From Streptococcus iniae (lineage in GTDB: Bacteria; Bacillota; Bacilli; Lactobacillales; Streptococcaceae), in contig NZ_CP132230.1 in assembly GCF_030732225.1 (NCBI RefSeq), positions 1,454,001 through 1,518,000 on the forward strand: a stretch of 64,000 nt of DNA. Reading direction: 5' to 3'. The notes below the pieces were generated by a model. That model ran no database searches, was not told the origin of the DNA, and saw only the letters and a list, made by a program, of their open reading frames with translations. The translations under genes were made by a program, and so were the position numbers. Positions 8,990-18,626 of this stretch are shown piece after piece; the first letter of the stretch is position 1; each line of letters opens with the position of its first letter.

Positions 8990-9019
8990 TTTACAAATCT
9001 TAAAATCAAGTGTTATAAT
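8990..9019 (+). promoter_or_regulatory. Promoter of the DUF969-DUF979-pcp operon
   Basis: TTTACA (8990-8995), 18-base spacer, TATAAT (9014-9019). Transcription would start about 30 bases before the ATG at 9054. Confidence 0.65.
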
Positions 9020-9053
9020 ATTCTCAATATTACAAAAAGGAGCCTATCATTAT

Positions 9054-9737
9054 ATGGAATGGATTAAATTAATCGGGATTGCCATTATTGTTTTGGGATT
9101 CATTCTCAAATTTGATACAATTGCAACCGTAGTCATTGCAGGACTTGTCACTGCATTAGTATCAGGTATTTCATTTTTAGATTTCTTAGAAATTCTAGGA
9201 AAAGAATTTACTAACCAACGTGTTTTAACCATTTTCTTCGTTACTTTGCCATTAATTGGTTTATCTGAAACATTTGGATTAAAACACCGTGCAACACAAC
9301 TCATTCAAGGGATTCAATCTTTTACTGTTGGACGATTTTTCACCTTATACCTCATTATTCGTGAAATAGCTGGTTTCTTCTCTATTAGACTTGGTGGACA
9401 CCCACAATTTGTACGCCCTTTAATTCATCCTATGGGGGAAGCTGCGGCTGTTGCAAAAGTTGGGGATAAATTGACTGATAAGCAAAAAGATGACATCAAA
9501 GCTATGGCTGCAGCTAATGAAAATTTTGGTAATTTCTTTGCTCAAAATACCTTTGTTGGTGCTGGAGGCGTCTTGCTTATTGGTGGAACCTTAGATCAAT
9601 TGGGATATGATGGCAATACTGCTAAAATTGCTTCTGCTTCTATTATCATTGCAGTTATCACCATATTTATTGTCGGCATCTACAATTATCTCTTTGAGAA
9701 AAAACTAGAAAAGTTTCATAAGAAAGGTGACAAATAA
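9054..9737 (+). CDS. DUF969 membrane protein (putative transporter half)
   Basis: A 227-residue integral membrane protein of the DUF969 family with roughly five hydrophobic segments. Starting at 9054 (MEWIKLIGIAI) places AAAAAGGAG 11 bases upstream; the reading from 8985 overlaps the promoter and is rejected. It overlaps the next gene by one base (TAATG), a sign of translational coupling. DUF969 and DUF979 proteins occur side by side, often next to pyrrolidone carboxyl peptidase, so they may form a two-subunit carrier for pyroglutamate or pyroglutamyl peptides. That function is inference from context. Confidence 0.85.
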   Translation: MEWIKLIGIAIIVLGFILKFDTIATVVIAGLVTALVSGISFLDFLEILGKEFTNQRVLTIFFVTLPLIGLSETFGLKHRATQLIQGIQSFTVGRFFTLYLIIREIAGFFSIRLGGHPQFVRPLIHPMGEAAAVAKVGDKLTDKQKDDIKAMAAANENFGNFFAQNTFVGAGGVLLIGGTLDQLGYDGNTAKIASASIIIAVITIFIVGIYNYLFEKKLEKFHKKGDK

Positions 9738-10663
9738 TGCTTGAATTTGCAAATAATGTGTTAGAGTTTATTTTTATTCTGATTGGGCTACAATTGTTCC
9801 ATACAGCTTATTGCGCCTTTAAAGATCAAACCAATCCTGTTCGGATTGGAACTGCACTCTTTTGGGGTCTTCTTGGAGTAACCTTCGTTGGTGGTGCTTT
9901 TCTTCCAAATAAAGTTGTCGGTGTTATTGTTATTATTCTTGCACTCTTAACTTTACTCAAACAAGTTCGAATTGGAAGCTTGCCAAAATTTGATGAAGAA
10001 AAAGCTGAAGAAAGCACACGTAAAATCGGCAGTTGGATTTTCTTACCTGTTATGTTAATGGCACTTGTTGCATTACTACTTGCTAAATTCTTACCTGATT
10101 TCAGTAAAAGTGCAATTGGAATTGCTGCCATCCTAGCAACAGTTATCATTTTAATCATTACAAAACAAAAACCATCAGCTCTTCTTGCTGAAAATAACCG
10201 CATGAATCAACAAGTTTCTACAAGTGGTATCTTACCTCAATTATTGGGGGCTTTAGGAGCTATTTTTACAGCAGCTGGTGTTGGAGATGTTATTGCTACA
10301 ATGATAAGAGGGCTTGTTCCAACTGATAGCCGTTTCTTTGGTGTATTAGCTTATGTTCTTGGTATGGTTATCTTTACCATGATTATGGGAAATGCCTTTG
10401 CTGCTTTTACTGTCATCACTGCTGGAATTGGTGTCCCATTTGTTTTCGCCTTAGGTGCAGATCCAATTATAGCTGGTGCACTTGCTATGACTGCTGGTTT
10501 CTGTGGTACCTTATTAACGCCCATGGCAGCAAACTTTAACGCCCTACCAGTTGCTCTTATGGAGATAAAAGATCCTAATGCCGTTATCAAAAAACAAGCT
10601 CCAATTGCATTTATTTTAATTATTATACATGTTGCATTAATGTATTTACTTGCTTTCAAATAA
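9737..10663 (+). CDS. DUF979 membrane protein (putative transporter half)
   Basis: A 308-residue polytopic membrane protein (about eight hydrophobic segments) of the DUF979 family, coupled to the DUF969 gene through a one-base stop/start overlap. Glycine- and alanine-rich helices such as MTAGFCGTLLTPMAANFNALP resemble the re-entrant motifs of ion-coupled carriers. It is followed by pcp after 61 bases. The pair is a candidate permease whose cargo is handled by Pcp; no experimental role is known to me. Confidence 0.85.
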   Translation: MLEFANNVLEFIFILIGLQLFHTAYCAFKDQTNPVRIGTALFWGLLGVTFVGGAFLPNKVVGVIVIILALLTLLKQVRIGSLPKFDEEKAEESTRKIGSWIFLPVMLMALVALLLAKFLPDFSKSAIGIAAILATVIILIITKQKPSALLAENNRMNQQVSTSGILPQLLGALGAIFTAAGVGDVIATMIRGLVPTDSRFFGVLAYVLGMVIFTMIMGNAFAAFTVITAGIGVPFVFALGADPIIAGALAMTAGFCGTLLTPMAANFNALPVALMEIKDPNAVIKKQAPIAFILIIIHVALMYLLAFK

Positions 10664-10724
10664 TATTTTTGATACGTTTAACTAGTATTTAAATTCTAGT
10701 TTACTAGTCGAAAGGATGTTCTTT

Positions 10725-11372
10725 ATGAAAATTTTAGTCACTGGCTTTGATCCCTTTGGAGGTGAAGCCATTAATCCAGCACTTGAATCAATAAAGCAAT
10801 TACCAAGCACAATTGACGGTGCTGAAATAAAATGTGTTGAGGTTCCAACAGTTTTTCATGAGTCAGCTGAGGTGCTAAAGAAGCATTTAGAGAACTTTAA
10901 ACCTGATGTTGTACTTTGTATCGGACAAGCCGGCGGACGCACTGGACTTACTCCAGAACGAGTTGCCATTAACCAAGACGATGCACGTATTCCTGATAAC
11001 AAAGGAAATCAACCTATTGATACTCTCATTCGTGAAGATGGCGCTCCTGCATACTTTTCAACGTTGCCCATCAAAGCAATGGTTGCAGCCATTCAAAAAG
11101 CAGGTCTCCCAGCATCTGTTTCTAATACAGCTGGCACATTTGTTTGTAATCATTTAATGTATCAGGCACTTTACTTGGTTGAAAAACACCTTCCAAATGC
11201 TAAAGCTGGCTTCATGCATATTCCTTATATGATGGAACAAGTAGTTGATAAACCAAACACTGCAGCCATGAACCTTGACGATATTACCCGAGGCATTCAA
11301 GCTGCTATCACTGCTATTGTAGCATATAATAATCAGTCAGATTTAAAAATAATTGGTGGTGAAACACATTAA
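10725..11372 (+). CDS. pcp: Pyrrolidone carboxyl peptidase
   Basis: Cytosolic C15 cysteine peptidase that removes N-terminal pyroglutamate from peptides. From the ATG at 10725 the protein has 215 residues, the usual streptococcal length, with the catalytic triad E78, C141, H165 (in [23 protein letters not shown]). The ATG three codons earlier (10716) overlaps the GAAAGGA ribosome site and is not used. It is the third gene of the DUF969/DUF979 operon. Its convergent neighbour is a glutaminyl cyclase, the enzyme type that creates pyroglutamyl ends. Confidence 0.96.
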   Translation: MKILVTGFDPFGGEAINPALESIKQLPSTIDGAEIKCVEVPTVFHESAEVLKKHLENFKPDVVLCIGQAGGRTGLTPERVAINQDDARIPDNKGNQPIDTLIREDGAPAYFSTLPIKAMVAAIQKAGLPASVSNTAGTFVCNHLMYQALYLVEKHLPNAKAGFMHIPYMMEQVVDKPNTAAMNLDDITRGIQAAITAIVAYNNQSDLKIIGGETH

Positions 11373-11378
11373 AAAAAC

Positions 11379-11508
11379 GGGGCTGGGCAAAAATCCTAAT
11401 ATAAACAAAACCGCATGAAATCTTTCGTTTACAAACGTTGATTTCATGCGGTTTCTTATTTCGGAAATTTGAAAAAATCAATGAGATTTCGACTTTTTGC
11501 CCAGCCCC
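11379..11508 (+). repeat. 130-bp nested palindromic repeat, copy 1
   Basis: Outer arms GGGGCTGGGCAAAAA and its complement close the element. Inside lie a perfect 15-bp inverted repeat AAACCGCATGAAATC/GATTTCATGCGGTTT and, in its loop, CGTTT/AAACG. Near-identical copies are at 22661-22790 (same orientation) and 50444-50573 (inverted). This copy fills the gap between the convergent genes pcp and glutaminyl cyclase; the arms end in T-runs on both sides, so it can terminate transcription both ways. Confidence 0.92.
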
Positions 11509-11522
11509 ATTTTTTTAAACTT

Positions 11523-12239
11523 TTAGTGATCTGATAAGACAACTTCTAACAGCTTGGGATAGAGTTTGCCAGATATCAAGAAATGATGATTCCCTAGATA
11601 AGCAATTCCATTTAGAACATTGATTCCTGGGTAGTGCTCTTTATCTAAGTGTAGTTGTTCAAGTATTGGAGTAAAGTCATAAGTAGCAACTAGTTGCCCA
11701 TTATTTGGATGACATTTAATGATTGTATTGGTTTGCCAAATATTAGCATACAAGTAACCATCAACATATTCAAGTTCATTAAGCATTGAAATTGGAACGC
11801 CATCAACAGCAACAAGAACCGTTTCTAAAAGTGTAAAATCCCTTGGATGACGTTTCTGTAAAAATGCGCTACCATTTGTCATCCACAAACAGTCCTCTTT
11901 TTTATCATAAGCCAAGCCCCAGCCATCACCTTCATAAGAAAAACAGCCTTCACAAGCAAATGTGGTCAAATTGTATTTATAGGCCTTGCCCTCTTTATAA
12001 GTTAAAACCCAAAAACAGTCGTCAACAATTGTCAAGCCTTCTGCAAATTCCTCATCTGGAAATTGCAATTTGGGGCAAAAGGTTTGAGCATCTAATTGAA
12101 AGAGACCAACCTTAGAAAAACCATAACGGCCAGCACTAACTAAAACCTGATTTTCCTCAAGCACTTCTAATCCTTGAGTGTATAAGGCACTATCATAAGA
12201 ATAGGTACGCACCAAGCTTACCAGTCCTTTACTTATCAT
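11523..12239 (-). CDS. Glutaminyl-peptide cyclotransferase (bacterial beta-propeller type)
   Basis: Predicted to convert N-terminal glutamine to pyroglutamate. The 238-residue protein has the repeated propeller blades of the plant/bacterial glutaminyl cyclase family, with YTQGLEVLEE, EFAEGLTIVDDCFWVLTYKEG and GWGLAYDKKEDCLWMTNGS as conserved blade motifs, NELEYVDGYLYANIW in the middle and GINVLNGIAY near the end. I see no signal peptide, so it may act in the cytoplasm. Start supported by GAGGTGAG upstream. It lies 9 bases downstream of smpB and is probably the last gene of the secG-rnr-smpB transcript. Confidence 0.85.
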   Translation of the reverse strand: MISKGLVSLVRTYSYDSALYTQGLEVLEENQVLVSAGRYGFSKVGLFQLDAQTFCPKLQFPDEEFAEGLTIVDDCFWVLTYKEGKAYKYNLTTFACEGCFSYEGDGWGLAYDKKEDCLWMTNGSAFLQKRHPRDFTLLETVLVAVDGVPISMLNELEYVDGYLYANIWQTNTIIKCHPNNGQLVATYDFTPILEQLHLDKEHYPGINVLNGIAYLGNHHFLISGKLYPKLLEVVLSDH

Positions 12240-12248
12240 GCTACAAAC

Positions 12249-12716
12249 TCACCTCGCATTGTATTGTTTGATTTGTTTTTTGAGTTCTCGGTCTTGCTCT
12301 CGACGTTTAAGCGTTTCACGCTTGTCGTAATCATGTTTCCCTTTAGCTAGACCAATCAGAATTTTTGCAAAACCATCTTTTAAATAAACCTTCAGAGGCA
12401 CTAATGTCATACCCGATCCTTTGAGTTCATTGCTGAGACGCTCAATTTCACGTTTTTTTAGCAATAATTTTCTGGTTCTATCTGGGTCTTGATTCCAAAT
12501 ATTTCCCTGTTCAAAAGGTGCGATATGAACATTAACCAACCAAGCTTCCCCATTTTTTATTTGGGCAAAGCCATCTTTTAATTGAATTCGAGCAGCACGG
12601 ACACTTTTAATTTCAGTTCCCGTTAAGACGATTCCAGCCTCAATGGTTTCGACGATGTGATAGTCATGTCTAGCTTTTTTATTTTGTGCAAGAAGATTAC
12701 CTTCGCCTTTTGCCAT
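12249..12716 (-). CDS. smpB: SsrA-binding protein
   Basis: Binds tmRNA and delivers it to stalled ribosomes for trans-translation. The 155-residue length is typical; N-terminal [27 protein letters not shown] and the LLLKKREI and [13 protein letters not shown] motifs are all present, with the basic C-terminal tail ([13 protein letters not shown]) that reaches into the mRNA channel. Its ATG overlaps the rnr stop by one base (TAATG). RNase R degrades the defective mRNA released by tmRNA, so the operon groups partners of one pathway. Confidence 0.97.
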   Translation of the reverse strand: MAKGEGNLLAQNKKARHDYHIVETIEAGIVLTGTEIKSVRAARIQLKDGFAQIKNGEAWLVNVHIAPFEQGNIWNQDPDRTRKLLLKKREIERLSNELKGSGMTLVPLKVYLKDGFAKILIGLAKGKHDYDKRETLKRREQDRELKKQIKQYNAR

Positions 12717-15031
12717 TACTTACTCCTTTTTCTTTGTTTCTTTTTGGCAGCATCTTTGTAAAATGGTTTTTTCGAGCCTTGTTTAACATCTTTAGATGCT
12801 CCATTTTTCTTCCGACCTTGCTTATCTTTTGATGATTGTGTTCCTCGTCTTGCGTTTCCTTTTCGCCTATCTGATTTTTCAATCTTTTCAACAATATCAA
12901 AATCACTTGGCAAGTACTCGAAATCAATATCTCCAGTTTCTTTGTCAGCCTTAACAAGCTTGACACGAATCGGTTGACCAACCTTAAAGACCTTTCCAGA
13001 TTTCTCACCTTGCAGTACCATGGTACGTTCATTGTAATGAACATATTCTGGTAGTGAAGTCACATGAATTAAGCCTTCAATTGTATTTGGAAGTTCCACA
13101 AACATTCCAAATTTAACCACACTGGCTACAATACCATCAAACTCTTCACCAACGTGCTCCTCCATGTACTCAGCTTTTTTCATGGCTTCGACAATACGCT
13201 CCGCGTCAATAGCTCGTCTTTCCAAACGCGAAGATGAACTTGCTAATTCAGGAATAACTTGCTCAAAGTGCTTTCGTTTATCATCAGTGACGTGTGTGTA
13301 TTCACGAATCATACGATGAACTAATAAATCTGGGTAACGTCTGATTGGACTTGTAAAGTGAGTATAATAGTTTGCGGCAAGGCCATAATGACCATGATTG
13401 GTTTCTGAGTATCTTGCTTGTTGCATGGATCTCAAAAGCATCATATTAAGCACTTCTGCTCCAGGTTTTCCTTCAATTTTAGCCATAAAGGTTTGAAGAG
13501 CTTCTTGTGAAATGTTACTAGCCGTTCCTTTAATCTGAACACCAAAGAGACTTGCATAATCAATAAATTTCTGTAATTTCTCAGATTTTGGCTCTTCATG
13601 GACACGGTAGATAAATGGTAATTTGCCTTTTGAAAAGTGCTCTGCTACACATTCATTAGCAGCTAACATAAAGGACTCAATCATACGTTCTGCAATTCCA
13701 CGCTCACGAACCACAATATCTACTGGCAGACCCTTTTCATTAACAATAATACGAGCCTCAGATGTGTCAAAATTAAGTGCACCACGTTTGGTACGCATGG
13801 CTTCTAAAATCTTGTGCAAGGCTACCATATCATTAACTGGCTCAACAATTGTTGCAAATTCTTGGAGTCTAGCGTCATCGCCAGCAATCATCTCATTAAC
13901 AGCACTATAAGTCATTCTAAAAGTAGTATTGATAACGGATTGACAAATTTGGTGATTAAGCACATGACCGTTTTGATCAATTTCCATAATGGCAGATTGT
14001 GTCAAACGATCAACATTTGGATTTAAGGAACAAATGCCATTTGATAAACGTTCTGGCAACATTGGAACAACTCTATCAGTTACATAAACAGATGTGCCAC
14101 GCGCAACTGCCTCACGGTCAAGAGCTGACCCTTCAGTAACGTAATAAGAAACGTCAGCAATATGAACCCCAAGTTCAAAGTTGCCATTATCTAATCGCTT
14201 AATATGAATAGCGTCATCTAAATCCTTTGCGTCTGCACCATCAATGGTAAAGGTAATTTCTTGACGTAAATCTACGCGACCAATTAAATCCTTATCACTT
14301 GGTACATCAGCTACTGCATTAGCTTCAGCCATAACATCATCTGGAAATGTAGATACAATATCCATAGATTCCAAGACCTCCAGCACATCAATGCCAACAT
14401 CACCTTGGTGACCTACAATATCTAAAACATTTCCCACAAAGAAATCATGCCCACGCGTTGGGTATTTTTCAATAGCAACTTTTATAATTTCAGTTCCATC
14501 TAAAACAACAGGCTCTTTTTTGATGTAAATTTTTTGCTGAATTTTTTGGTTTTTAGAAGTGATGTAGCCTGCATATTTAGGTTTTTCGTCATCTAAAATG
14601 AATTTACCAACAACTGTTTTTAAGGCTCTCTCTACAATGCCAACAACCTTTGCTTCTGCAGCAGTCCCTTTTTGACGGTCTGCTGGTTTTTTAATAGTTA
14701 CTTCAACCATGTCGCCATCAATGGCATAACCAACATCATTACGCCCAATAAACATATCGTCTTCGTTGTCATCGACATACAAGAAACCAAAGCCTGCCTT
14801 ATTAGCTCTAAATAGCCCTTGAACTGTAATTTCTTTTTTAGGCTCTTTGGGTTTTCTAAGGGAAATCGTCCCGTCGTTTGCAAACCTCAAGAGTCTCTTA
14901 CTTTCCATTTTGGAAATCTCTTTAATTAAACTAGGGAATTTTTTTGCCCCTGCCATATCTAAAGAAGTAGCAATATCATTGATATTGGACTTGCCATTTT
15001 CTTTTAGATAAGTAATAATATTTTCTTTCAT
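12716..15031 (-). CDS. rnr: Ribonuclease R
   Basis: Processive 3'-5' exoribonuclease of the RNB family that can unwind structured RNA. The 771-residue protein has an N-terminal winged-helix part, cold-shock domains (about 70-225), the RNB catalytic core with the acidic cluster [15 protein letters not shown] near residue 270, an S1 domain ([20 protein letters not shown], about 625-700) and a lysine-rich C-terminal tail of about 45 residues, which in RNase R contacts SmpB/tmRNA. Coupled to smpB by a one-base overlap. A terminator-like hairpin separates it from secG. Confidence 0.97.
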   Translation of the reverse strand: MKENIITYLKENGKSNINDIATSLDMAGAKKFPSLIKEISKMESKRLLRFANDGTISLRKPKEPKKEITVQGLFRANKAGFGFLYVDDNEDDMFIGRNDVGYAIDGDMVEVTIKKPADRQKGTAAEAKVVGIVERALKTVVGKFILDDEKPKYAGYITSKNQKIQQKIYIKKEPVVLDGTEIIKVAIEKYPTRGHDFFVGNVLDIVGHQGDVGIDVLEVLESMDIVSTFPDDVMAEANAVADVPSDKDLIGRVDLRQEITFTIDGADAKDLDDAIHIKRLDNGNFELGVHIADVSYYVTEGSALDREAVARGTSVYVTDRVVPMLPERLSNGICSLNPNVDRLTQSAIMEIDQNGHVLNHQICQSVINTTFRMTYSAVNEMIAGDDARLQEFATIVEPVNDMVALHKILEAMRTKRGALNFDTSEARIIVNEKGLPVDIVVRERGIAERMIESFMLAANECVAEHFSKGKLPFIYRVHEEPKSEKLQKFIDYASLFGVQIKGTASNISQEALQTFMAKIEGKPGAEVLNMMLLRSMQQARYSETNHGHYGLAANYYTHFTSPIRRYPDLLVHRMIREYTHVTDDKRKHFEQVIPELASSSSRLERRAIDAERIVEAMKKAEYMEEHVGEEFDGIVASVVKFGMFVELPNTIEGLIHVTSLPEYVHYNERTMVLQGEKSGKVFKVGQPIRVKLVKADKETGDIDFEYLPSDFDIVEKIEKSDRRKGNARRGTQSSKDKQGRKKNGASKDVKQGSKKPFYKDAAKKKQRKRSK

Positions 15032-15078
15032 AAAACCTTTTTTCTATTTCTGTTAGTGTTTGCAGCTATCTTTTGTGA

Positions 15079-15113
15079 TAAAAAAATGAGCTAGACTAAC
15101 TCTGTCAAGCTCA
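15079..15113 (-). terminator. Internal terminator between secG and rnr
   Basis: Minus strand: stem TGAGCTTGAC/GTCTAGCTCA (one mismatch), 7-base loop, then TTTTTT. Placed 5 bases after the secG stop, it should reduce but need not stop read-through into rnr. Confidence 0.75.
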
Positions 15114-15117
15114 CTCC

Positions 15118-15354
15118 CTATTTACTTGATAAAACAGCAAGCACAAGTGCAATCACCAGCCAGAAAAATACTAGAACTGCTGTAAAACGTTGCATGAAAG
15201 CTTCAAAGCCACGTGCCTTTGTACGTTCAAACAATGCTTCTGAACCACTATTATCAAAAACATTACTGCTTGGGTTTTTCTGAGGTTGCATAAAAATTGC
15301 AATGATTAGAAAAACAGATAAAACAAGCAATACTGTCAGTAGTAAGTTGTACAT
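15118..15354 (-). CDS. secG: Preprotein translocase subunit SecG
   Basis: Small membrane subunit of SecYEG. The 78 residues contain two hydrophobic helices (about 3-22 and 54-75) separated by the conserved cytoplasmic loop QPQKNPSSNVFDNSGSEALF. It is the first gene of secG-rnr-smpB, the usual order in streptococci. Start supported by GGAGG before the ATG. Confidence 0.95.
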   Translation of the reverse strand: MYNLLLTVLLVLSVFLIIAIFMQPQKNPSSNVFDNSGSEALFERTKARGFEAFMQRFTAVLVFFWLVIALVLAVLSSK

Positions 15355-15399
15355 GTTAATTCCTCCACTATAGTCTAAGTTATTCTAACATAAATCCTA

Positions 15400-15546
15400 T
15401 TAAGATTCAACATGTAAGGTTACTTTTCTATCTTTAGGACAATACTTTGGCACCTGAATTTTTTCAGGATGATTGGTTTTGTTTTTACTTGTTAAGTAGT
15501 TTTTACTGCCACATTCACTACACTTTAAATTAATTTTTACTCTCAC
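15400..15546 (-). CDS. rpmG: Ribosomal protein L33
   Basis: A 48-residue L33 of the 50S subunit starting at GTG (15546): [18 protein letters not shown], ending [15 protein letters not shown]. The first CxxC pair is present but the second has only one cysteine (YCPKD), so the zinc ribbon is incomplete, a form common among streptococcal L33 paralogues. AAGGGAATT lies upstream as a weak ribosome site. It has a long leader of about 195 bases containing a terminator hairpin (see 15635). Confidence 0.9.
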   Translation of the reverse strand: MRVKINLKCSECGSKNYLTSKNKTNHPEKIQVPKYCPKDRKVTLHVES

Positions 15547-15634
15547 ACAATTCCCTTAACCCATATTTTTAACAACTTGGAAAAGCCACTTCTTTTTGTC
15601 CTTGCAAGAACACACTAAATCTAAGCCCATACGT

Positions 15635-15669
15635 AAAAAACTTGCTTTGGCAGTGTAGCCAAAGTCAAG
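15635..15669 (-). terminator. Terminator hairpin inside the rpmG leader
   Basis: Minus strand: stem CTTGaCTTTGGC/GCCAAAGCAAG (one bulged base), loop TACACT, then six T. It lies about 90 bases upstream of rpmG and about 80 bases downstream of a strong promoter, so it either attenuates rpmG or ends a short RNA. Confidence 0.75.
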
Positions 15670-15741
15670 TTTAATAAGACTAATTATCGCTATGAGCCCT
15701 ATATATGCTTACATATCATCTTCTTTATTCTTGACATTACT
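15635..15741 (-). ncRNA. Candidate short transcript or attenuated leader upstream of rpmG
   Basis: An extended -10 (TGCTATAAT, 15756-15748, minus strand) predicts a start near 15741, and the terminator above would end it about 106 bases later. Within it is a possible 12-codon ORF starting ATGTCAAGAATA. I do not recognise a known RNA family. It could be a ribosomal-protein leader, an attenuator peptide or a small RNA. Confidence 0.4.
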
Positions 15742-15787
15742 TCTATCATTATAGCACATTTCCAGGGCACAAGGAAATGGCTATTGT

Positions 15788-17269
15788 CTATCTTTTCTTG
15801 AGTGAACCAAGAAGCCCTCTAACCAACTCACGACCAATGGTACGGACGGCTGTACTAATGAAAGCATCGGTTGCTTTTTCAACGACTGTTTTACGAGGCC
15901 GTCCTACTGGACGACTTGATTGTTTTTCTTCTTGTTTAGCTTGTTTTTCTCTTTCCTTAGCTTGGGCTTGTTCTTGAGCCTGTTTTTGATCATTTAAAAC
16001 TTTTTCTGCCAGTCTTTCATAGGCAGAATCACGATCAATGGATTGACCATATTTGCTTGCAAAAGGGGAACTTGCCATTAAGCTCTGCCATTGCGAAGCA
16101 GTCAACAAATCGAAGCTGCTTTTAGGTGGCATAACAAAGGCGCGTTCTACAATGGACGGTTGTCCTTTTTCATTGAGCACCGAAATTAGAGCTTCTCCGA
16201 CTTCAAGTTCTGTAATAGCAGTCGCCACATCTAGTTCAGGGTTTTGTCTAAAGGTATCTGCTGCTACACGAACAGCTTTTTGCTCTTTTGGGGTATAGGC
16301 ACGTAAAGCATGTTGAATACGATTCCCCAGTTGAGCCAATACTGTTTCAGGAAGGTCGAGTGGATTTTGAGTGATAAAGAAAATCCCAACACCTTTTGAT
16401 CGAATGAGACGGACCACTTGTTCAACCTTATCAAGGAAAACTTTTGGAGCATCTTTAAAGAGCAAGTGTGCTTCGTCAAAGAAGAAAACCATTTTGGGCT
16501 TTTCAAGATCACCTGCTTCAGGAAGCAACTCAAACAATTCAGACAGCATCCATAACAGAAAAGTGGAATAAAGTGTTGGTGAGTTAAAGAGTTTGGTAGC
16601 ATTTAAAATATTAATTGCCCCTTGACCTGTTGCCACATCAAGCTGAATAAAATCCGCAATATCAAGTGCTGGTTCTCCAAAAAAGAGTTCTGCCCCTTCT
16701 GCTTCCAAGGTTAACAAGCTGCGCTGAATAGCACCTACAGACTGTTTGGCAATATTCCCATATTGGTTAGAATAATCAGATGCATGGTCAGCGACTTCCT
16801 TTAAAACAGCTTGTAAGTCTTTCAAATCAATTAATAACCAACCTTTTTCATCTGCTATTTTAAAAACAATTGTTAATACGCCTGTTTGCGTGTCATTTAA
16901 ATTCATGAGACGAGCCAACATCAAAGGACCCATTTCAGAAATTGTTGTTCGTAACGGTTGCCCATCTTGACCAAAGACATCCCAAAGTCTGACAGGAAAG
17001 GACTGAGGTTGATAGTCTGTAATCCCAAGTTTAGCTAAACGTGCTGAGAGTTTGTCAGAGACCTGTCCAGCATTAGATAAATTATTAAGATCCCCCTTAA
17101 TATCAGCTAAAAAGACTGGGACTCCTGCCAAACTCAGTTGCTCTGCCAAAACTTTAAGTGTCACTGTTTTACCGGTACCTGTAGCCCCTGCAATCAAGCC
17201 ATGACGGTTTAACATGTTTAATTGTAACGCAACATCTTGCTTGCTTTTTGCTATCGTTATTGTTGCCAT
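15788..17269 (-). CDS. HerA-like (DUF853) P-loop ATPase
   Basis: A 493-residue ATPase of the DUF853/YjgR branch of the HerA-FtsK superfamily. Walker A is GATGTGKT (residues 27-34), Walker B is [13 protein letters not shown] (near 260), followed by the sensor-like [31 protein letters not shown]. The last 80 residues are charged and Lys/Gln-rich. HerA proteins are DNA-pumping motors; the YjgR branch has no settled role. It lacks a NurA partner here. Its promoter has TATAAT at 17327-17322. Confidence 0.85.
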   Translation of the reverse strand: MATITIAKSKQDVALQLNMLNRHGLIAGATGTGKTVTLKVLAEQLSLAGVPVFLADIKGDLNNLSNAGQVSDKLSARLAKLGITDYQPQSFPVRLWDVFGQDGQPLRTTISEMGPLMLARLMNLNDTQTGVLTIVFKIADEKGWLLIDLKDLQAVLKEVADHASDYSNQYGNIAKQSVGAIQRSLLTLEAEGAELFFGEPALDIADFIQLDVATGQGAINILNATKLFNSPTLYSTFLLWMLSELFELLPEAGDLEKPKMVFFFDEAHLLFKDAPKVFLDKVEQVVRLIRSKGVGIFFITQNPLDLPETVLAQLGNRIQHALRAYTPKEQKAVRVAADTFRQNPELDVATAITELEVGEALISVLNEKGQPSIVERAFVMPPKSSFDLLTASQWQSLMASSPFASKYGQSIDRDSAYERLAEKVLNDQKQAQEQAQAKEREKQAKQEEKQSSRPVGRPRKTVVEKATDAFISTAVRTIGRELVRGLLGSLKKR

Positions 17270-17331
17270 AAAAACCTCTTTCTCCTTATCTCAACTTCTC
17301 TGAGAAACCTCATTATTAGCTCAATTATAAC

Positions 17332-17360
17332 ACAAAAGACTGATTTCCTTATCAGTCTAT
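17332..17360 (-). terminator. Terminator of mutM-coaE-yczE operon
   Basis: Minus strand: stem AGACTGAT/ATCAGTCT, short loop, then TTTTGTG, 9 bases downstream of the yczE-like stop. Confidence 0.75.
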
Positions 17361-17368
17361 ACTTGTAT

Positions 17369-18007
17369 TTATTTTGGAAAATATTTCTCTAGGATGATTA
17401 AACTACATTGCATAGCCCATCCTACCCCAAAAACAAAGGCTAAGGTTCCAAGACCTAAGGTTCCACCACTCAACCATCCTAAGGCACAAACACTTCCTTC
17501 GAGTAAGGTTCTGACAATCGCAACACGCCAACCAGTTATATAACAAAGACCTACCAGTAAACCATCGCGAGGGCCTGGTCCCTTATGTGACGTTAAATAG
17601 AGGGCTGAAGCTATACCTATTATGACAACACCAAATACAGCTAATAACACACGCGTTAATAATCCCTCAGGAGTCCTAAAACGACTCACTAACAGACCAA
17701 CGACAAAGGCAATAATAATCATATTAAGGATAGTTCCAATTCCCGGTTTTATGCGTAATGGTATCCAAAGAATAAGGATTAGAGCACTGATGCTAAATGT
17801 CATCCAACCAATATTAATCCCTGTTAAGCGAGATAAGCCTTGCGAAAGGACCATCCAAGGGGCTGATCCCAAATCAGCTAATACCAAACAGGATTCTCCA
17901 ATACCAAAAAGTACCAAACCAATCATTAAAACAAGCAGTGAAATGGGCTCCATAGACCATCGGCTTTTACCCGTCCAAGGAGTTTCTGGAATAATTTTTT
18001 GTGACAT
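17369..18007 (-). CDS. YczE/YyaS/YitT-family membrane protein
   Basis: A 212-residue integral membrane protein with about five hydrophobic segments. The motifs ADLGSAPWMVLSQGLS near residue 45 and GPGPRDGLLVGLCYITGW near 145 are typical of the YczE family (COG2364). Function unknown in general; some relatives sit near secondary-metabolite or transport genes. It follows coaE by 7 bases and ends in a good terminator, so it is the last gene of the mutM-coaE operon. Confidence 0.85.
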   Translation of the reverse strand: MSQKIIPETPWTGKSRWSMEPISLLVLMIGLVLFGIGESCLVLADLGSAPWMVLSQGLSRLTGINIGWMTFSISALILILWIPLRIKPGIGTILNMIIIAFVVGLLVSRFRTPEGLLTRVLLAVFGVVIIGIASALYLTSHKGPGPRDGLLVGLCYITGWRVAIVRTLLEGSVCALGWLSGGTLGLGTLAFVFGVGWAMQCSLIILEKYFPK

Positions 18008-18014
18008 TTTTCCC

Positions 18015-18626
18015 CTACTCTAAACTTTTCAATGCCTCTTTAACTTGTTTTCTAAGTGCCTCCAAACTACCATTATTATCAATAATGATATCTGCATAGG
18101 CTTTTTTTTCTGTTAATGGCATTTGTGAGGCTAAGCGTTTTTCAGAAGCTTCCTGAGAATAATGATTTCTAGCCATTAGCCTATCAAGCTGTGTTTGTTG
18201 ATCAAGATAAACCAACCAAATAACATCAAACCACCCCTGATAACCTAGCTCAATTAGCAAAGGGATATCCATGAAAAAGACTGTTTCTTTGCTAGCCATT
18301 TGGTCTTTCAAAGCCCTTAAACGGTTTTGAATGATGTCATTTTGAATCCTTGACGATAGTTCCATCTTTTCAGGGCTTGAAAAAATCATCTCTGATAATT
18401 TTGGCCGATCAAGTTCTGCTTCTTCATTGAGAATTTTTTCACCAAAAGCAGCAACTAAAGCATTATATAGTTTTTCACCTTTTTTCTGCAAGTCATGAAC
18501 CACTTGATCAGCATCAATAACCTTATAACCTGCTTGTCTTAGCATTGTAACAACTGTTGATTTGCCAGAGGCAATCCCCCCAGTTAAGCCAATGACACGA
18601 CTTCTTTTTTCTGACACTTTGGACAA
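18015..18626 (-). CDS. coaE: Dephospho-CoA kinase
   Basis: Last step of coenzyme A synthesis: phosphorylates the ribose of dephospho-CoA. The 203-residue protein has the P-loop [13 protein letters not shown] (residues 13-25), DADQVVHDL and the [14 protein letters not shown] motif. The chosen start is TTG at 18626, which has AAGGGGG about 8 bases upstream; it overlaps the mutM 3' end by 43 bases. A GTG three codons later is less well placed. Cotranscribed with mutM as in other streptococci. Confidence 0.93.
   Translation of the reverse strand: MSKVSEKRSRVIGLTGGIASGKSTVVTMLRQAGYKVIDADQVVHDLQKKGEKLYNALVAAFGEKILNEEAELDRPKLSEMIFSSPEKMELSSRIQNDIIQNRLRALKDQMASKETVFFMDIPLLIELGYQGWFDVIWLVYLDQQTQLDRLMARNHYSQEASEKRLASQMPLTEKKAYADIIIDNNGSLEALRKQVKEALKSLE

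Noticed and set aside
10664..10724. AACTAG/CTAGTT repeats before pcp as a terminator
   Set aside because: Short stems without a T-run; pcp is more likely cotranscribed with DUF969-DUF979.
12697..13044. 115-codon minus-strand ORF within rnr
   Set aside because: Out-of-frame shadow of the RNase R 3' end; its lysine-rich composition only mirrors the basic tail.
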